Below are positions 60,808 to 64,000 of a stretch of 64,000 bases of DNA, one piece after another. The stretch is taken from contig CAJJZS010000003.1 in assembly GCA_905197685.1 (NCBI GenBank), positions 201,031 to 265,030 of the forward strand, read 5' to 3'. The translations under genes were made by a program, and so were the position numbers. The notes beneath the pieces are model-generated. The model was not told the origin of the DNA and searched no databases. It worked only from the letters and a program-made list of their open reading frames with translations. This stretch comes from an uncultured Oscillospiraceae bacterium. Its GTDB lineage: Bacteria > Bacillota > Clostridia > Oscillospirales > Ruminococcaceae. How positions within the stretch are numbered: the first letter of the stretch is position 1; every line of letters begins with the position of its first letter.

Positions 60808-60845
60808 AAAAAGCCTTGTTCCAAACCGGGGCAAGGCTTTTTGCT
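60808..60845 (+). terminator. terminator after the APH-like gene
   Basis: AAAAGCCTTG/CAAGGCTTTTT, 14-nt loop. Confidence 0.82.
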
Positions 60846-60866
60846 TGTAAAGGATGAAGAAATATA

Positions 60867-60951
60867 TTGTCAACAATGTGGGAATCTGTTATAATTTTTC
60901 TGAAACAGTCGAGAAAAAGAGCTTAAGCTCTTTTCATGTTCTAAGAACATG
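60867..60951 (+). promoter_or_regulatory. promoter with two palindromes in the leader of the large secreted protein
   Basis: TTGTCA (60867-60872), 17-nt spacer, TATAAT (60890-60895). The leader then holds AAAAGAGCTTAAGCTCTTTT (60915-60934, perfect palindrome) and CATGTTCT-A-AGAACATG (60935-60951), back to back, before AGGAGG and the ATG at 60978. Confidence 0.75.
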
Positions 60952-60977
60952 AAACTTTTACTAAGGAGGAAGAATAA

Positions 60978-63900
60978 ATGACACAAGGATGGAAGAAGGC
61001 AGTGTCTGTCATGCTGTGCGCGGCGATGATTTTAAGCGTGAGCAGCGTGATGATTTCCGCAGACGATGAAAACAAACCTGCGGCAGAAAATGTAATTGAG
61101 CAGACCCAACCGGAAAACGAAAACACAAACGAAACACCGGAAAATAACACGACAGAGGGCGAAACACCGGACGCCGAAAATGAAGCAAACAAAGAAACAA
61201 GCGAAGCGGTAAAATCGGTGATTGCACAGCTGGAAGCTCTGCCGAAACTGGACGATTTAACCGAAACAACCGATACGGAAAAACTGAAAAGTGATGTAGA
61301 AAGCGCAAAAGCGGAATTTGACGCGTTAACCGAAGCAGAAAAGGCAGACATTTCCGAAGAGCTGAAAGGCAACTTGGCTGATTTGGATATTTTTGTTACA
61401 AACTTTATCGTAAACACCCCGACTGCAATTCCGGAAACCGAGAGTGATAAGATTGTCGGCGACCAGGACGGCATTATGACTTTGGAAGAACCGATTGCGT
61501 TAACCGGCGATGGAACAGAAGATAAGCCGTATGAAGTTGGAAGTGCTGATGAGCTGGCAGAAGCTGTTAAACTCGGTGGCTATATTAAATTGATAAGCAA
61601 TATTGATGTGTTAGACCAGATTACCATTGATAGCGGAAAAAATATCATTTTAGATATGAATGGACAAACATTATCTGTTGCATTTTCAGACAATAATAAA
61701 AATTTGATTGTAAATAATGCTACCCTTACTATTAAAGGAAACGGTACTTTTGATGCAACCCAAGCAACAAGTTATAAAGGTTTTATTGATAACTATGGTA
61801 TACTGACTGTGGAAAATGGAACATTTCAAATGGATGATAAAGCCATGATTGTTCATTTAAGGAATCAAAATGGAGCCAAGGCTGTAATCAATGGTGGAAA
61901 TTTTAGCGGCGGAGCAACAATTATTCGTAGTTATAAAGGTTCTGACACAACGATTAATGATGGAAATTTTACAAACAGTATTTTCCCTGCTATTGATGTT
62001 AATGGAGAAACATTGATCACAGGAGGAGATTTTACAAATACATCTTGTAGTGGATGTAGTTCAAACTGGGGGTATACAATCCGCAGCGGTGTAGATGGAG
62101 ATAATGATGCTAAGTTAACAATTTCTCCATCGGATGAGGGAAGTGTTACTGTAACAGGTGTACAGGGTGCTCTTACAGCAGCTGCAGGAATAATGGAAGT
62201 CTATGGAGGTACATTTAAAACAGTAGCTTGTCAAACACATGGGGAAGAGAAAGCCTTTTACGCGTTGTATGTAGCGGGTGAATCCGGTGAAGTAGTAGCC
62301 AACATCTATGGAGGAAATTTTGAAAGCGCTTCAAGATGGGCAGCTATGATAGGAAATAAAAATGACGGTGGCTCAAAGAAAAACGCGATTGCAAATTTCT
62401 ACGGTGGAACATTTAAGTCCATGGATCAAAAAGGGGAAATATTGAAAGTAGATAGCCCGATAGGAGATTTAACCGTTTCGGGTGGAACCTACTTGAATAA
62501 AGACGGCAAAACAAATGTTGAAAATTTGAAACCATATTTAGACCCGTCCTGTGAAATTACGGAAGATGGAACAGTGATTCCATTAGCAGACGAAAATGTA
62601 GTGGCAACCGTAGACGGCAAAGGATATGCGACCGTTCAGGATGCAATCAATAATGCAAACGGCAAAACAGTTGTCTTAAACAAAGACACAACCGAAACCG
62701 TAGAAGTACCGCAGGGAATCACCGTTACTTTAGACTTGAACGGAAAAACCTTGACAGAGGAAAAGGTGCTGAATGTTAAAGGAAACTTGACAGTAAAAGA
62801 CAGCGCCGCAGGACAGCCAAGTGTAGACGGAAACTACAATGTAAGCTATCAGTCCGGTAAGATTGTAAATATTGACTCCGAGAGAGAAAATGATGCAGTT
62901 ACAGTTATTGTAAGAGCTGGTGGCAAATTTACCTTAGAAAGCGGAACATTGGAGTCTAAGAAAAACTATACCGTAGAGATTACCGATAATGCTCATGCAG
63001 TGATAAACGGCGGTTATCAGGTTGCGCAGGAGGGAGGTCCGACCGTTCATGGTTCGGGCGCGGTTCTTGATGTAAACGGTGGTGTTATCGAAGGAAAAGA
63101 TAACTCTGCGGTAGCAGGAAACGGGACACCCGGACTTGGTGGTACGACGATCAATATCACCGGAGGCACACTGATTGGAAGAATTCAGGCGGCAGGATAT
63201 GTTGCAAATGCAATTTATCACCCACAAAGCGGTGTATTGAATATTACAGGCGGTACAATTTATGCTGAAAACGGTGTCGGCATTTTGATGAGAAACGGTG
63301 AATTGAATGTTTCCGGCAATCCAAGCATTATTGCAACAGGAAATGTAAGTGGTAAAGTAGGAGATAATGATACAAAAGTTCCTTCTCATGCAGTTGTATT
63401 CAACCATATTTACCCTGAGGGTGTCAGCAAAGATGACACAAGCGGAAGAGGGGTATCCATTACCGGCGGCGAGTTTATCTCTGATGACGGTTTACCGTCC
63501 GTTTCTGTAACACAGGATGGGGTACAGGTAAAAGACTTTATTTCCGGTGGCAGCTTTTCCAACCATGTTGACCCGCAGTATCTGAGCAACAACTTAAATG
63601 CAGAGCTGTACAGCCCAAACAGAAATCCGGACGCGCCGTTCAGCTATTATCCAAGCGTGGAAGATGCAAAGGACGAAGCAGAACAGTTTGGCGGAACAGT
63701 AACAGATATGGATACAGGAAATCAAGAGGTAATTCCTGCCCCATCTAACCCGGATCCGAAACCGGAAAAACCATCCAAACCTTCTAACGGCGGCTCCTCC
63801 AACGGCGGTTCTTCCAACAGCGGTTCTTCTGACAGCGGTACAACCGTAGATAAAGAGGAAGAAGATTACAATGAATTCTGGGATAAGGTTATCGACCGCA

Positions 63901-64000
63901 TCAACAAAGCGGACGAGGGTGATACCATTACCGTTCATGCAGGCGACTATGACAAGATGCCGAACAAAGTCATGAAAGCGCTCAAGAAAAACGGCGTCGG
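60978..64000 (+). CDS. very large secreted beta-helix protein, 5' part (runs off window)
   Basis: About 1007 residues are visible and the frame stays open to the edge. It starts with a Sec signal (VSVMLCAAMILSVSSVMISA), then a Glu/Asn/Thr-rich region and a helical spacer. The bulk is a beta-helix: rungs such as GGNFSGGATIIRSY, GGTFKTVACQTHGE, GGTIYAENGVGILMRN, each with GG-x-(F/I) turns and short hydrophobic strands. A Ser/Gly-rich linker (PSKPSNGGSSNGG) and a new charged domain begin near 63,770. It may be an adhesin or a wall-bound structural protein. AGGAGG is 6 nt before the ATG. No catalytic motif was seen. Confidence 0.8.
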   Translation, partial: MTQGWKKAVSVMLCAAMILSVSSVMISADDENKPAAENVIEQTQPENENTNETPENNTTEGETPDAENEANKETSEAVKSVIAQLEALPKLDDLTETTDTEKLKSDVESAKAEFDALTEAEKADISEELKGNLADLDIFVTNFIVNTPTAIPETESDKIVGDQDGIMTLEEPIALTGDGTEDKPYEVGSADELAEAVKLGGYIKLISNIDVLDQITIDSGKNIILDMNGQTLSVAFSDNNKNLIVNNATLTIKGNGTFDATQATSYKGFIDNYGILTVENGTFQMDDKAMIVHLRNQNGAKAVINGGNFSGGATIIRSYKGSDTTINDGNFTNSIFPAIDVNGETLITGGDFTNTSCSGCSSNWGYTIRSGVDGDNDAKLTISPSDEGSVTVTGVQGALTAAAGIMEVYGGTFKTVACQTHGEEKAFYALYVAGESGEVVANIYGGNFESASRWAAMIGNKNDGGSKKNAIANFYGGTFKSMDQKGEILKVDSPIGDLTVSGGTYLNKDGKTNVENLKPYLDPSCEITEDGTVIPLADENVVATVDGKGYATVQDAINNANGKTVVLNKDTTETVEVPQGITVTLDLNGKTLTEEKVLNVKGNLTVKDSAAGQPSVDGNYNVSYQSGKIVNIDSERENDAVTVIVRAGGKFTLESGTLESKKNYTVEITDNAHAVINGGYQVAQEGGPTVHGSGAVLDVNGGVIEGKDNSAVAGNGTPGLGGTTINITGGTLIGRIQAAGYVANAIYHPQSGVLNITGGTIYAENGVGILMRNGELNVSGNPSIIATGNVSGKVGDNDTKVPSHAVVFNHIYPEGVSKDDTSGRGVSITGGEFISDDGLPSVSVTQDGVQVKDFISGGSFSNHVDPQYLSNNLNAELYSPNRNPDAPFSYYPSVEDAKDEAEQFGGTVTDMDTGNQEVIPAPSNPDPKPEKPSKPSNGGSSNGGSSNSGSSDSGTTVDKEEEDYNEFWDKVIDRINKADEGDTITVHAGDYDKMPNKVMKALKKNGV

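Noticed and set aside
60941..61474. 177-codon Ser-rich frame on the minus strand
   Set aside because: Antisense to the start of the large secreted protein, which has a signal peptide and AGGAGG.

Overview
The window reads as the chromosome of a spore-forming Firmicute of class Clostridia, most likely the Oscillospiraceae/Ruminococcaceae group. Reasons: spoVG, two CotF-like spore-coat genes, AGGAGG ribosome sites with sigma-A promoters (TTGACA-17-TATAAT type), Tn4451-like serine-recombinase elements with a TnpV gene, and a CotH/VTC/DUF4956 cluster. No rRNA or tRNA gene was seen. The taxon is inferred from gene content only.

Layout. 1-16,010 is core chromosome: galK-galT (minus), two CotF-like genes, a secreted protein with an NPDTG sorting signal, spoVG, murC, ridA, folC, an oligopeptide-binding lipoprotein, an NTF2-like protein, an ECF S component, a small membrane protein, a radical SAM protein, an ABC exporter and an rlmD-like 23S rRNA methyltransferase. 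16,020-28,550 looks acquired. It holds a Cd/Zn-type efflux operon (two ArsR regulators, an HMA protein, a P-type ATPase) with an AraC regulator, followed by an integrative mobilizable element. That element has a pMV158-type oriT, a sigma-like factor, an Xre regulator, CHC2 primase and SF3 helicase genes, a MobV relaxase and a large serine recombinase.

28,614-46,544 is a two-component system followed by a VTC-DUF4956-CotH cluster. A second, 12.6-kb Tn4451-like element (about 30,535-43,135) separates the two parts. It appears to have entered the loop of the terminator behind the histidine kinase; its flanks still carry the two terminator arms. The element carries a serine recombinase, TnpV, a 1-kb array of about twelve palindromes, and a complete type I restriction-modification system (hsdR-hsdM-hsdS) with an Xre regulator. 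The hsdS locus is invertible: a XerC-like recombinase sits between the expressed gene and silent hsdS fragments that share inverted repeats with it. The expressed HsdS currently has two nearly identical target-recognition domains.

46,545-64,000 holds a MATE transporter, a short UvrA-like ATPase, a complete type II-A CRISPR system (tracrRNA, cas9, cas1, cas2, csn2 and a 17-repeat array), a class C beta-lactamase-like hydrolase, an APH-like kinase and the start of a very large secreted beta-helix protein. The tracrRNA is transcribed from a perfect consensus promoter on the strand opposite cas9, so it is antisense to the cas9 mRNA leader. The window therefore stacks two defence systems, one chromosomal (CRISPR) and one carried by a mobile element and phase-variable (type I RM).
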